Part shown: positions 36,430 through 47,467 of the stretch, in pieces
Layout: every line of letters starts with the position of its first letter
How positions within the stretch are numbered: position 1 is the stretch's first letter
Assembly (NCBI GenBank): GCA_905250115.1
Contig: CAJNOI010000125.1
Span: 139,721-203,720, forward strand
DNA: 64,000 nucleotides
Origin: Adineta steineri
Taxonomy: Eukaryota; Rotifera; Eurotatoria; Adinetida; Adinetidae
Reading direction: 5' to 3'
Notes under the pieces: model-generated
What the model was told of the DNA's origin: nothing
The model's database searches: none
Seen by the model: only the letters and a program-made list of their open reading frames with translations
Made by a program: the position numbers and the translations under genes

Positions 36430-36482
36430 ATTTTGAGGGTGGGTGTGTGATGGCTATAATACTTCTACCCACATTTTCAAGA
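36430..36482. repeat. Telomere-like hairpin 11
   Basis: TTGAGGGTGGGTGTGTGATG pairs with TTCTACCCACATTTTCAA. Confidence 0.55.
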
Positions 36483-36518
36483 AAAAAGATATTTATAAAA
36501 ATTTCAAAATGCCAAATA

Positions 36519-36600
36519 CTAAGAAGGGTGTGGGTGTGGATGTGTGAATGTGTGGTTGGAGTGGGTGTGGGTAATCTATTCTTTAAACACCCAGCCCCTG
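36519..36600. repeat. Telomere-like G-rich block 12
   Basis: GAAGGGTGTGGGTGTGGATG followed by GGAGTGGGTGTGGGTAA and a short C-rich end (AAACACCCAGCCCC). Confidence 0.5.
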
Positions 36601-36699
36601 GCAAGCCAGTGTCCTAGCCAGCAACTGTCCGACGAGCAAGTGTCCTTTCGAGTAACTGTTCATGCGAGCAAATGTCCCAGTGAGCAACTGCCCTAAACT
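36601..36699. repeat. 16-nt tandem repeat, about 5.5 copies
   Basis: Units of about 16 nt with consensus GCAAGTGTCC plus a variable end in CGA or TGA. Positions are 36601-36699, directly after the telomere-like block. Confidence 0.6.
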
Positions 36700-36785
36700 C
36701 ATAATTAAGTTCTTCTCATGCAAGTTTTATGTGAGTAATTTACTGTTTCTAACTTTAGATTGGAATAACATTTGAGACAAATATT

Positions 36786-36874
36786 TTGATGAGGATGTGT
36801 GCGAGTATGAATATGGAGGTGGATGTAGGTAAAGAGAAGATGGATACCCTCACCCACACCCACACTCTCGAAGT
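36786..36874. repeat. Telomere-like hairpin 13
   Basis: GATGAGGATGTGTGCGAG and GGAGGTGGATGTAGG pair with CCCTCACCCACACCCACAC. No gene is supported between 36875 and 37329. Confidence 0.55.
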
Positions 36875-37329
36875 TTATCTGAGCGTTGTATGTGTAGTTT
36901 TTCAAGATCTACCTGGATAAGGTCAAATCATAAGAAGGAGCGAAGATATATGCGAAAAAAGCGGCTCATCTGACATAGAAAAATTATCCAACTACTTTCG
37001 AGTCTTTAATTTCGTATAAGTTGAAATAATCTACATGAACATCCTAGCTATTGTAACACGATGAAACAAGCAAACTATGCTTCAAAATGAACTCTTTTCT
37101 ATCCAGCTTTTAATAACAATGTCAAAATGTGTATGACGCGAAGAGCTTAATCAGTTTAAAAAATGAGTTGTATTTCCTATAAAACCTCGTCAGTGTCTCC
37201 GTTCTATATCCTTGAGAATTTGGCAAATATCCTGCAAGAATTTCTTGTATTTTTGGTTGCAAGAGGTGAGCAAAACATGTAGACATTTTCTGCGAACACA
37301 ACTTACTGTCATTTCTACATTCTACCAAC

Positions 37330-37693
37330 TGAAAAAGTTGTTTTTTGTTTGTGTTGTTACACTTTTTTCCCAGAAAAAACTTGCCCGTCGTTATACATGT
37401 ATTCTCCGTATTGGAAGAATTTTTTTATGCTGATTTCTGCAATCTCCTTCCAGGAAAAAAACTTACTCATTCCCGGAAAAAACTTGTCTATCATCATTCA
37501 TGCATTGTAGCTGCTGAAAAAAATGTTTTTTATTTGTGTTGTTACACTTTTTTCTCCGAAAAGACTTGTCCATCGTCATAATTATATTCTTCTTGTTGGA
37601 AAAATATTTTTTCACTCATTTCTACATTTTCCTTCCAGAAAAAAACTTATTTCTTTTTACTCCAGTCTATTATCGTTCTTACATTCTCAATAT
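37330..37693. repeat. Tandem array with about 186-nt period running into the gap
   Basis: Two successive units start at about 37330 and 37516. Both contain TTTGTGTTGTTACACTTTTT, then GAAAA(A/G)ACTTG and CTTCCAG(G)AAAAAAACTTA. The second unit runs into the N gap, so more units were probably lost in assembly. Confidence 0.65.
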
Positions 37694-37793
37694 NNNNNNN
37701 NNNNNNNNNNNNNNNNNNNNNNNNNNNNNNNNNNNNNNNNNNNNNNNNNNNNNNNNNNNNNNNNNNNNNNNNNNNNNNNNNNNNNNNNNNNNN
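37694..37793. other. Assembly gap of 100 N
   Basis: Exactly 100 unknown bases, the usual placeholder for a gap of unknown size. A tandem array enters on the left and an IDH3 exon leaves on the right. Confidence 0.95.
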
Positions 37794-37868
37794 GGTGATT
37801 TAGGTGGTAAAACGAAATGTTCCGAATATACAGCTGAAATCTGTAGACGTATCAAGGATTTACCATGA
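37794..37868 (+). CDS. IDH3A: Mitochondrial NAD-dependent isocitrate dehydrogenase alpha subunit, 3' terminal exon
   Basis: The alpha subunit catalyses isocitrate to 2-oxoglutarate in the citric acid cycle in the mitochondrial matrix. Only the last 24 codons remain after the gap: GDLGGKTKCSEYTAEICRRI and KDLP, then stop. The animal IDH3A end is [20 protein letters not shown], a close match that separates it from the beta and gamma subunits. The rest of the gene must lie in or beyond the 37694-37793 gap. AATAAATAAATAAAA follows about 70 nt downstream as a likely poly(A) signal. Confidence 0.8.
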   Translation, partial: GDLGGKTKCSEYTAEICRRIKDLP

Positions 37869-38514
37869 TTTACGTCGAAATCATAATATAGTCGATCGTC
37901 TAGTTTTAGTTCTATATTTGTGTTGTGTTTATCAGAGAAATAAATAAATAAAAGGATCTTGGCTTTTTTTTTTCTTTCTAACTTTAATAAAAAAATATAT
38001 TTTATACAAGAAATTTTAGTTTATTTTTTAGCAGAAGAAAAATAATTAATATATATTTCATATACTTGAATTAAAATTAAAACATTTGATTAAGTCAGAG
38101 ATTGTTCTATACATTAATGTGCTTGAGATTATCTTTGATATCTGTAAAATATTATAAAAGAAATTTGATGTTGTAAACGTAAATCTTCTCGTCATGTATT
38201 ATATTTTCTTCGAAGAATCTATTTATTGTCAATGTAGAATATATTCAATTTGAAATAATTAAATAGTAATAAACGATGATTTTTAAATCCACTTAAAATA
38301 TAATTTCCGTAGTACAAACTTTAAAAAGAAGACTCTTGTTGTTTTTATTTTTAGTAGAGGTAAAAATAGTTTATTATTAGTCATATATTCATAGAAGTTA
38401 CGTTCCGCTTCAATAACCATGTAAGAAAAAAGTGCATTTGATGAATCATTTACGTCATATAAATAGACTCGTAATTTGTTTATTTTTTTTCTTATTTTGT
38501 AGATAAACCTTAAA
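37869..38514. other. AT-rich intergenic DNA between IDH3A and the NRF-6-like gene
   Basis: Contains the IDH3A 3' untranslated region and the promoter side of the next gene. No repeat or gene seen. Confidence 0.5.
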
Positions 38515-41343
38515 ATGAGATTTCGCAGTTATTTTTCTATTATTCTATTTGTTTTAATTTTTAAAAATGATATCAATGGTGAATCTATATCATTTATGAA
38601 TTTAATTCCAAATATAATTGCTAATCATCGTTTTGTACAAGAAAATATTATTGATTCTACTATTGAATTTAATCAAACATTACCATGGATAAATATTGAT
38701 CTTACAATTGATGCTAATGGATCGAATTGTAGTCAAGATATTCAATTATTAGCTAGAGATTTAGCTACTAGAAAAATATGGGCATTAAAGAGTAAAACAT
38801 AATTTTTTTCTTTGATTATTCAGAAATACATAATTTTGATTTTATATTCAGCATTAGATGCTTGGGGTAAATTTCCGAGTGGAGTTATGCAAGGAAATAT
38901 TTATTGGGTTGGTTCAGTTTTCGAATGTAAACATCATTTACGTGGTTTAAATAATAGTGTTGTTCAACAACCATTTCAAACTCGTACATGTACGATTGGT
39001 ACTGGTTTTTCAAATATTATTCGGCCAGTTTATGGTATTTGTGTACCACAAAGTTGTAATGCAAATGATCTTGTTAATTATATTAATACACGTAAAAGAA
39101 TAGTTTTTTTCTTTTAAATTGAATCATATTTCAAATTTTTAGGTACTATTCGAATACCATTTATCAAACGATTTATTCATTTAACAGACGATAATATTCA
39201 TTGTATTGATCATCGTTCCTATGATGGAAAAGCAATTTTAACAATGTAAGATTTTTTTTCTCTTCTCAATTCATTTATTTTCTTTTATAGTGTAATTTTA
39301 ACTATTCTTATTATTCTTATTCTTCTTGCTACTGGAATGCATATTGCTTGTAAAGATAAATACAGTTTACAAGTTGAAGACAGTATTCGATCAGGATATG
39401 AACCCATATTAGATCAAACAATAGTCGAAGCAGAAACCGAAACAGTAATAACAACAACAACAGCTGCAACAACAGATCCATTAGATGAAGGTACACCATT
39501 GATTGCACGACCTCGACAAACTGTTGATTCAAGTAAAAACATTTTTTATATTGAAATTAATTTTTATTGATTTATTTCTAGTTGCACAAAATTTAATTAA
39601 TTGTTGTTCATTAACTAATAATTATCATCTATTAAAAAATAAAAGTCAACCAAATACGCTCGCTTGTTTAAATGGTATTCGAGTTCTTTCACTTTGCTGG
39701 GTTATTCTTGGTCATACATTTGTATTTGCTGCATTTTATTCCGGTAAGTTTTTTTTTCTATAGATATCTATTCTCAAGAGAAATATTTCATTCATAGAAA
39801 ATAGTTTATTCGTAAGTCATTACTTATTTGATTAAGCTCGCGCTATTATCTGTTTTAAGACTTTCATTCATGTAATATTATTTAGATAATGTGGTAACTA
39901 TCATTAATTGGTCACGTCATTTATATGCTCAAATAATTATACAAGCAGTATTTAGTATTGATTCATTTTTTCTTCTAAGGTAATTTTTTATTTTTGAAAA
40001 AAAATTATATTTATTGATTTTTATAGTGGTTTGTTAACTGCATTTATATATTTTATATCTAAAATTGAAAATGAGAGATTTTCAATTTTAAGATTTTTTG
40101 TCAATCATTATATTTATCGTTATCTAAGGTATTTAAATCAATTTAATCGATTTATTTGCAATAAATTTATTATTTTAAATAGATATACGATATTTTATGC
40201 GATAATGCTATTAATTTATATTACACTTTCACCTTATTTTGGTCAAAGTGGTCCGATTTATCCAATCAATGGCAGTGAAACATCAGCATGTAAACATACA
40301 TGGTGGCGTAATTTACTTTATATTAATAACATGTTTGATTCACGTGATAGTTGTATGCCGGTAACATGGTTTTTAGCAACAAATATGCAATTACATTGGA
40401 TTGCACCATTGTTTTTACTTGCTACATCATGGTAAATCTATTCTTCAATTATCCGACTGATCAATTTATCTTGAATTTTTTCTTTCTAGGAAATGGATTT
40501 GTGGAATACTTGTAGCTATAACTTTTATTATAGTTGATATTATATCAACGTCCGTTATTATGTCAACAAGAGGTTATGATCATGGAATGTTTAGTGATTT
40601 ATATTCAAATCGAACGAATACAAGTCATAATTATATGAATGATGTGTATATTAAACCATGGTGTCGTATAACTCCATATGCAATTGGTTTAATACTTGGT
40701 CATATTCTTTATGAAATGCATCAACGTGATAATACACTTTCATGGGAATCACTTTTACCGCAAAGACGATTAACTGGATATAAACATATAAAACAAATCA
40801 TTGCTTGGATATTGGCTTTAGTTATAATGGCACTCTGTATTTTCGGTACACATGGAGATTTTAATGGAAATCCATTAACTTCATCAGAACGAGTTGCATT
40901 TCATGCTCTATCAAGACTCGGATGGGGTATTGGATTAAGTATAATTATTATCATTTGTTTTATTAACCAACGAGGTTCGTCTATTTTGTTATATATATAT
41001 ATTGACAAAAGTTTTTTTTCAATAGGTAAAGTGAATAAATTTTTGAGTCATTCATTTTTTCATTTATTGGCAAAATTAACATTTGGTGCATATCTTTGGC
41101 ATTCGCTAGTTCTCACTGTGAATTATTTTGGTAGTGATCAACCTATTCATTTTACATTACCCACTATGGTATGTTTTCTATATCTTAAATTTTCAACTAA
41201 ATTTTATTTTTTAGATATTCAATTTTATTATTCATACGATGATTTCCTATATTTTATCATTCTTTACTTTTCTTCTTTTTGAATTACCAATAATACAATT
41301 ATTAAAAAGTGCTTTTCATCATCAAACGAACAATTCTATTTAA
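38515..41343 (+). CDS. Nose resistant to fluoxetine (NRF-6)-like membrane acyltransferase
   Basis: NRF-6-like proteins are multipass acyltransferase-3 proteins thought to move lipids or small molecules across epithelia. Eleven phase-consistent exons give 741 residues: 38515-38791, 38852-39091, 39143-39245, 39291-39532, 39582-39743, 39886-39979, 40027-40128, 40183-40431, 40490-40974, 41026-41168 and 41215-41343. A signal peptide is followed by the NRF domain (LDAWGKFPSGVMQGNIYWVG, VYGICVPQSC). A membrane helix and Thr-rich linker come next, then the Acyl_transf_3 domain starting TLACLNGIRVLSLCWVILGH, with DSFFLLSGLL, IYRYLRYTIFYA, WFLATNMQLHW and LTFGAYLWHSL. The end FELPIIQLLK is typical. Substrate unknown. 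All introns are 44-142 nt. Confidence 0.88.
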
Positions 41344-41616
41344 AATATACATTTTTTTTGACAAATTTGTACATTCTATATTCAAATTTATTTTTCCGCA
41401 TGCTTATTTATTTAATTAAGAATAAAATTCTTTTCTCGACGTATATCTCATTTTTCTCTCTCGATAATTATCTAACGGTTTACTCTATACGTCCATTTCT
41501 AACGGACGGAAATATCATAGCCTATAAAAGGACGATGTCTAGCTTATTTTACTTCATAAACATCTACTACAAATTCAAATAAGTACACAATCGTTATTAA
41601 TATAATATTTCAATAA

Positions 41617-42035
41617 ATGGCTCGTCGTTCAAATCAAAAACGTAATCATGATCGAAATGCACCAAAACGACCATCAGCAGCTTGGCGATTATTTTTCGAT
41701 GATCATCGTGAAGAATTTACAGTAATAGTAGAAAAGAATTTCTTTAGATTAATTTAATTTATAAATTTTCTTCTAGAAACAAAATCCAAAATCAAGTTAT
41801 CACAAAATTTCGAAAAAATTAGGTGAAATGTGGCGTCAAAGTGATGATGCAGTAAGTTGAAAAATAAAATCAGATTGTTTTTTTTCTATCATCCTTTAAT
41901 TGTTTATTTTAGACAAAACGTCGATATCAAAAACAATATGAAACAAATCAAGCTGAATATGATGAAAAAATGGAAGTCTATACAAAAGATCGAGAAAATA
42001 AAAAAAGTCAATCATCAGTTGAATATAATAATTAA
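41617..42035 (+). CDS. Small one-HMG-box protein
   Basis: HMG-box proteins bend DNA in chromatin. Three exons (41617-41721, 41777-41851, 41913-42035) give 100 residues. A basic N-terminus (MARRSNQKRNHDRN) is followed by one HMG box: APKRPSAAWRLFFDDHREEF, then YHKISKKLGEMWRQ and KRRYQKQYETNQAEYDEKM. The hydrophobic and aromatic core positions match HMGB-type boxes. It has only one box and a short Ser/Asn tail without an acidic run, so it is more like NHP6 or HMG-D than two-box HMGB1. All introns are about 55-60 nt. Confidence 0.85.
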
Positions 42036-42558
42036 ATGCCATTCTTTGTTTTCTTTTTCATGAAATATGTATTTTATTTATATTGTATAGTTAATTATTT
42101 ATATGTCTACTAGATTTTATATAATCATTTCTTTTATTTTTAATATTGCTCATAATGAGAATAAAATAAATAAATGAAATTAAAGATAAAATGTTATATT
42201 TTTTTTTCAAAATATCAATAACATGATTACTAGCATGTAAAAGAAATTGTAATCTAAATGAAGTATCTGATTTCCACATATAAAAAGAAATAGATAGGTC
42301 GTTTTATATATCACATTTCAAATAAAAGTCACTATGAGAAAATTATTCGGTTAATGATATATTATTGAACGTTATGGCAAAAAAAAAGAATTTCTTCTTC
42401 TAGGAATGATGATGATTATTATAGATCGATATCTGTAAATATCGACTATTTTTATTGCATATTATTGACTAGTCGTAGTTATAAACAAGGCAGACAGGTT
42501 TTTGCCTAGATGAAAATTGATCGTATTGACATAACAGATAATTCTGTTTGCAATGTGA

Positions 42559-42708
42559 CAGTGGCAGATCTAGGATTTTGGAAGGGGGGGGGGCGATACC
42601 TGGAGAGGGGGGACGATCTTGGCTAAAAACTATTTTTTGGGTCCAATCGAAGTAGTGTGAACCTATTTTTTCGTTCATTTTTGCTGCAAAAAATCGAAAA
42701 AAGTGTGA
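42559..42708 (+). mobile_element. hAT-like MITE, CAGTGGCGG family, right end missing
   Basis: Begins CAGTGGCAGATCTAGG and continues with the family core (GGCTAAAAACTATTTTTTGG, GTGTGAACCTATTTTTTCG, GCTGCAAAAAATCG). It stops before the G-rich right end. The neighbour at 42742-42920 is the same family in the opposite orientation. Confidence 0.7.
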
Positions 42709-42741
42709 CACAATGAATAAAAATAAATTCTATGTTCCAGT

Positions 42742-42920
42742 TAGTGGCGGATTTAGGGGGAGACAATGGGGGTAATCGGCCCCCCCCCTCCGAATTTTTT
42801 CTTGATTTTTTACAGCAACAATGAACGAAAGAATAGGTTCATACTGCTTCGATTGGACTCAAAAAATAGCTTTTAGCCGAAATCGCCCCCCCCCCTTCCA
42901 AAATCCTAGATCCCTCACTG
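42742..42920 (-). mobile_element. hAT-like MITE, CAGTGGCGG family, with perfect 8-bp target duplication
   Basis: 179 nt flanked by GTTCCAGT on both sides (42734-42741 and 42921-42928). The left end reads TAGTGGCGGATTTAGG, the right end on the reverse strand CAGTGAGGGATCTAGG. G/C homopolymer runs lie just inside both ends. No coding capacity. Confidence 0.8.
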
Positions 42921-43200
42921 GTTCCAGTAAACCGTTAACACATCTCTCGAAAATTAGACAATTTGACTCATTTCTTAGATTATACTATGTCATAATGAAG
43001 ACTAAAAATCATTTTCTATTTTTATGAATACTTCGATTAAATTACAATTACAAATATTATACAAAAAAAAACATTAGGATGGAAACATATTGAAAAAGAT
43101 GATAAATCAACACTAATAGTTTTTTAAAACGAAAAACATATTTTATATAGGAAAAAACAAATCAATACTAAACAGTAAATAACACATATTATACATTGGA

Positions 43201-45287
43201 TTATAAACTTGAATAGGTTTGATTACATTGTAAACAAAAGATATGATCATCTATTGGATAGCAACCTTGTTCACTTGTAAATTGTATTTTACAATTCTAA
43301 AAAAGAAAATAAAGTTTTTTTCTTTACAAAAAGAAGATTCTACATACTTCACATCGATAACAATCAAAATGATAACTTCGATCAAATGCAACGATACGAA
43401 CAGTTTCTTCTTCACCAGATACTGGTAATATTGGTCGATGACAAGCATAACAACGTGGTGCAAATTTTTGATGAAAACAATCAATACAATGTATTTGAAT
43501 TGTTGCATCAACTGTAAATGGAATACCATCAAGACTTTTTTGACAAACCACACAACAAAAACATTGAGCATGATATGGTTTACCCGTTGCACGAAGAATC
43601 TATATAAATTGCTTAAACATAGAAACTCATTTCTTTCTAAAAAAATGAATCTTACTCGATCAGTAATCGGTAGTGCACAAACCACACATTTTTCCAATGA
43701 ACTCTAAATACAAGAAAAAAAATAATTCTTTCATAAAAACAAATTCAATTTTAACTTACAATATAACATGGTTCACAATACGGTTGATTTTCCATTGAAT
43801 AAAAATGCATACCACGTAAACGACATCCACACATGGTACATGTAAAACAAGGCACATGATACATTCGATCCATAGCTACAAGTCCATTTTCTTCTCCAAT
43901 AATTTCATCATTACATCTAGCACACATACCAAAAACATTCGCTTCATTTGTTGTATTCATATTTTTTATGAAGAATTTTGTTAATTGATCAACATTGTAA
44001 TGATCTCGTTTAATTATATTTCCATTACGCATTGATAAAGAAGTTGAATTTGAAGCCGGTGGTAAATTTACAATAGGTGATGATCGATCAAATGTATTCG
44101 TTTTCGGAGTTGTATAAACTATTAATGGTTTAAAACGATTTGTCGTAGGATTCAGCGTATATCGTTTATCAATTTGATGAAATAACTTTGCCGGTGGTGT
44201 TTGTCCACGTATATCATGTTGAACTGAATTTGTTGGAGTACCAACTGATATATGAAAAGCACTACCATTTCCATTAGTTATCAGTCCACCATTGGGTGTA
44301 CTAGTAAATGTAATTGGTTGATTTGTTCCCGTACGATTAATTGATATTGTTGGAGAATCAGGTCGTGATATATGAATTTCATGTAATGTTGATTTATTTG
44401 TTTTTGGTAATGATGATGATGATACACGTATTTGAGATCGATTTGTTGAACCACCTGATGCTATTGTAATTAATGGTGATTGAGATGAACTAACACTGAT
44501 TAATGCTAGAGAAGAAAGATATTTTTTTTTCGTCAGCATTAAATCTTATAAACGTATTTGATTAATGATTTCTGTTAGTTATCAATAGACAAATCATTAA
44601 TCATACGACTTACCACGTTTATTATTATTTGCTGATCGATATTGTTGATGATGTCGAGGATACATTGAAATAATTGGTGGAGATTGTTCATGATCGGATA
44701 GATAAGAATTTGAAAGTGATGAACCTAAATAAATAGTATTTCAATATTTAGTCATTTCCTTACAACTCATAGAAATATCGAAATATATCTGTTTATGGAG
44801 CATTCTATTCTTAACGACCTACGACAGATTGGATATATTAACAAGAATCATTCTTCATGTTGTCAACAGAATATATGATATAATTCTTAGAACGTGACAA
44901 AATTGATATTCTCTTCAATTTATCATTAAACTATAGAATAATAAATGGATTTAGAAAGAATTGAATATGAACCTTTTTTTTCCTATATTCTTAAATTCAT
45001 AATTAGTTATTTATCGATAAGATTTTGTATTTACCATTTATGTTACTTGATGAATATACACGTTGAAGTGTTGGATGATATTGTTGATTATTATTTGAAT
45101 AATCATATGGATCAGGAGTAATTTGTGATCGATAGAATGGTCGTGGTGCAATTACTCGAGCAGTTATTGTACTCGGTGAATAACGATCTAGATTCATTTT
45201 AGTGGTCCAAATATCATTTTCTCGATCAAATACTTGTATTTGAGGGTGTGTAGAAATATGTTTTGACGTCGATGGAGACGCAGACAT
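43201..45287 (-). CDS. LPP/zyxin-family protein with three C-terminal LIM domains
   Basis: LPP and zyxin sit at focal adhesions and actin junctions and can shuttle to the nucleus. Six phase-consistent exons: 45287-45035, 44724-44614, 44505-43760, 43703-43656, 43599-43348 and 43296-43201, for 501 residues. Residues 1-310 are a Ser/Thr/Asn-rich, poorly structured region. LIM1 starts about 312 (MCARCNDEIIGEENG, YCEPCY). LIM2 is KCVVCALPITDRILRATGKP...SLDGIPFTVDA. LIM3 is RCYACHRPILPVSGEEETVR...CYRCENC...GCYPIDDHIFCLQC. The order and motifs (ILRATGK, SLDGIPFTVDA, EEETVRIVA) match LPP/TRIP6/zyxin rather than Ajuba. Little proline is seen in the N-terminal part, unlike vertebrate zyxin. Confidence 0.88.
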
Positions 45288-45941
45288 ATATATATATATA
45301 TTTATGGGAATAGAAAAAAATAAGATGATGTGTATACGTGTATCAACATCGACAATCAGAGGACACCCACATAAAAATAGTCTGAAGGAATAAGAGCAGA
45401 AACGCTACGACAGAAAAAGTAGGAATGACAAATAAAGCTGTATCATCGGAATCGATTGACGATAAGCAAAGAACAGGAAAAAGAAACTATCTTAGCATTT
45501 TTTCCTCGTTCTAACTAGATGACGATACGATAGTGTTGTATGTTCATTTATCTCAGTTCTTTTTCTTCTCATTATTTGTTGTAAATAAGTAGAAACATAC
45601 CAGACAATCAGATGCTTGTAGTGCATTATATCTCAAGTCTTAATATCAGCTGACTTTTCTCTGACAAATGTCGAATAGACAAAAACATTGCCAATCTACA
45701 TGTCTCGTTCTGTATTTACAGAAAACAAATTCTTCTCAGTATGGTGATATTTAGAACCAAAAAAAAGAAAAAACATATATATATCAGACACCAATTTTTT
45801 TCTGTGATAATCGTTGCATTGTTATAAAAATTTTAAATACTAAAAATCAGTCATTTATTATATTACTGATGGAAATAAGTAGTAAATATATCTTTAATGA
45901 CATTTAACAGATTTCTTTTAGCTGATCAACCGATTTCAAAC

Positions 45942-46700
45942 CATCTTGAGGGTGTAGGTTAATTGAAGAGTGACTCCCACACAGGGCTGCCAAACCTCCT
46001 GATTTAGCCAGGAGTCTCCTGGTTTTTTGACCCTTCTTCTGGTTAAAAAATCTCCTGGTTTCTGAATTTTCTTTTAATTTTAACTTTTAGCGATACCTTT
46101 AATGCATAAAATGAGATAATCGAAAGGGAGAAAAGAAAGCGACGAACAGGAATATCAGATTATTTAATAAATGCAATAATCAATAAAAAAACACGTTAAT
46201 ATTGTTCTTAATTATGTAATGAAACTAAATAATAATTTAATTCTTGCAAATGATTTATGCTGCAAAAACTTATATATTGTAGATAAAAGGAGAGAATACC
46301 TTGAACATTCCTCAAAATGCCTTTGTTGGAAGATGCTGAAATCATTGAAATAACGAATTCATCGAAAGAAAATGTGATGCCGTAAGCTGAATCTAGTCCA
46401 TTAAAAATGATTTTACACTTTGCTTGATTTCGAAATAAACGATGAAATGAGACATACTTATCATTATTTTCTTTCATATATTGTATTACATAGAAAAATG
46501 TGCCACAATAACTTATTAGGAGAAAACGTTCATCTTTTGTATAGAAGAAAAATTCAATTTCTTTCAAAAAAAATAAACAAAACTTTTTTAACTTTAATTA
46601 AAAATCTCCTGGTTTATTCTCCTGGTTTCAAACAAGGATCTCCTGGTCAATCCCTGGTTTTCTAAATTTAGATTTGGCAGCCCTGCTCCCACACCCTCGG
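45942..46700. repeat. Telomere-like hairpin 14, split by a hAT-like element
   Basis: Left half CTTGAGGGTGTAGG...CTCCCACA (45944-45981) and right half CTCCCACACCCTCGG (46686-46700) make one normal hairpin once the element at 45982-46685 and one 8-bp duplicate are set aside. Confidence 0.65.
45982..46685. mobile_element. hAT-like non-autonomous element with 8-bp target duplication
   Basis: 704 nt with perfect 13-nt terminal inverted repeats CAGGGCTGCCAAA and a perfect target duplication CTCCCACA (45974-45981, 46686-46693). Subterminal copies of TCTCCTGGTTT occur near both ends (about 46008-46060 and 46605-46665), as for transposase-binding repeats. The inner frame at 46208-46567 (minus, 119 codons) shows no transposase motif. 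Confidence 0.8.
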
Positions 46701-46725
46701 ATCATTAGTACTATCATAATAGAAT

Positions 46726-46874
46726 CAGTGGCGGATTTAGGGGGGACGATCCCCCCTCCCTTCCGAAATTTTTTTCGATATTTTACAGCAAAAATGAACG
46801 AAAAAATAGGTTCACACTTTTTCAATTGGACTCAAAAAATAGATTTTAGCTAAAATCACCCCCCCCCCCCACTG
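46726..46874 (-). mobile_element. hAT-like MITE, CAGTGGCGG family, shortened at one end
   Basis: 149 nt from CAGTGGCGGATTTAGG to CCCACTG, with target duplication AATAGAAT (46718-46725) / AATAAAAT (46875-46882). The family core is present on the minus strand. The inner part of the GATCTAGG end is missing. Confidence 0.75.
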
Positions 46875-46882
46875 AATAAAAT

Positions 46883-47467
46883 TCTTTATTTTTCGTTTAA
46901 AATCCAATTCAACAGTATTTGATTGAAATAACAAAGAAGAATTATATATCTTGTTAGCAATTATTATAATATATTTATCTCAATAAATCCTTTACATGAT
47001 ACAGATAAGTTAATTATTCGTATGACAAAATCCATGTTATTTAAATTAAGAAAAACTAACATTTGTATATTCTTTAATTAATTTCTCCTCGGTATCGAAT
47101 AGTTGTCTTGATTGTAAAAATTTAATTATGTACAATGATGATAATTAGTATGTCATACTATCTTTGAAATTGAAAAAATATTAATGATACGCATCATTGA
47201 ACAAATTGAATTATAAAACCATGTTTTATTCTTATGATGCTACGTTTTGACCTTCTATTGGTTGACATCAATCACCATTCGTATCGGTATCGCCATTTTG
47301 TTTTTCTTCTGAAATTCATATATATCATTTTGGTCTCCAATATATTTATTTATTTTTAAAACATACCAGATAAAACTATTGGATCATTCGATAAATTTTC
47401 ATTCATTCTTTAAATATTTTAGATAACTACAGTCCACCGATTCACTAAATTTTATCTAACATTTATC
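46883..47467. other. AT-rich intergenic DNA
   Basis: No gene seen. It is the promoter side of the small membrane protein that starts at 47468. Confidence 0.45.

Noticed and set aside
37523-37868. Frames crossing the 100 N gap
   Set aside because: Read-through of unknown bases; only the 24 codons after the gap are supported.
46208-46567. Possible transposase in the CAGGGCTGCC element
   Set aside because: No DDE, zinc-finger or hAT dimerisation motif recognisable; the element is treated as non-autonomous.
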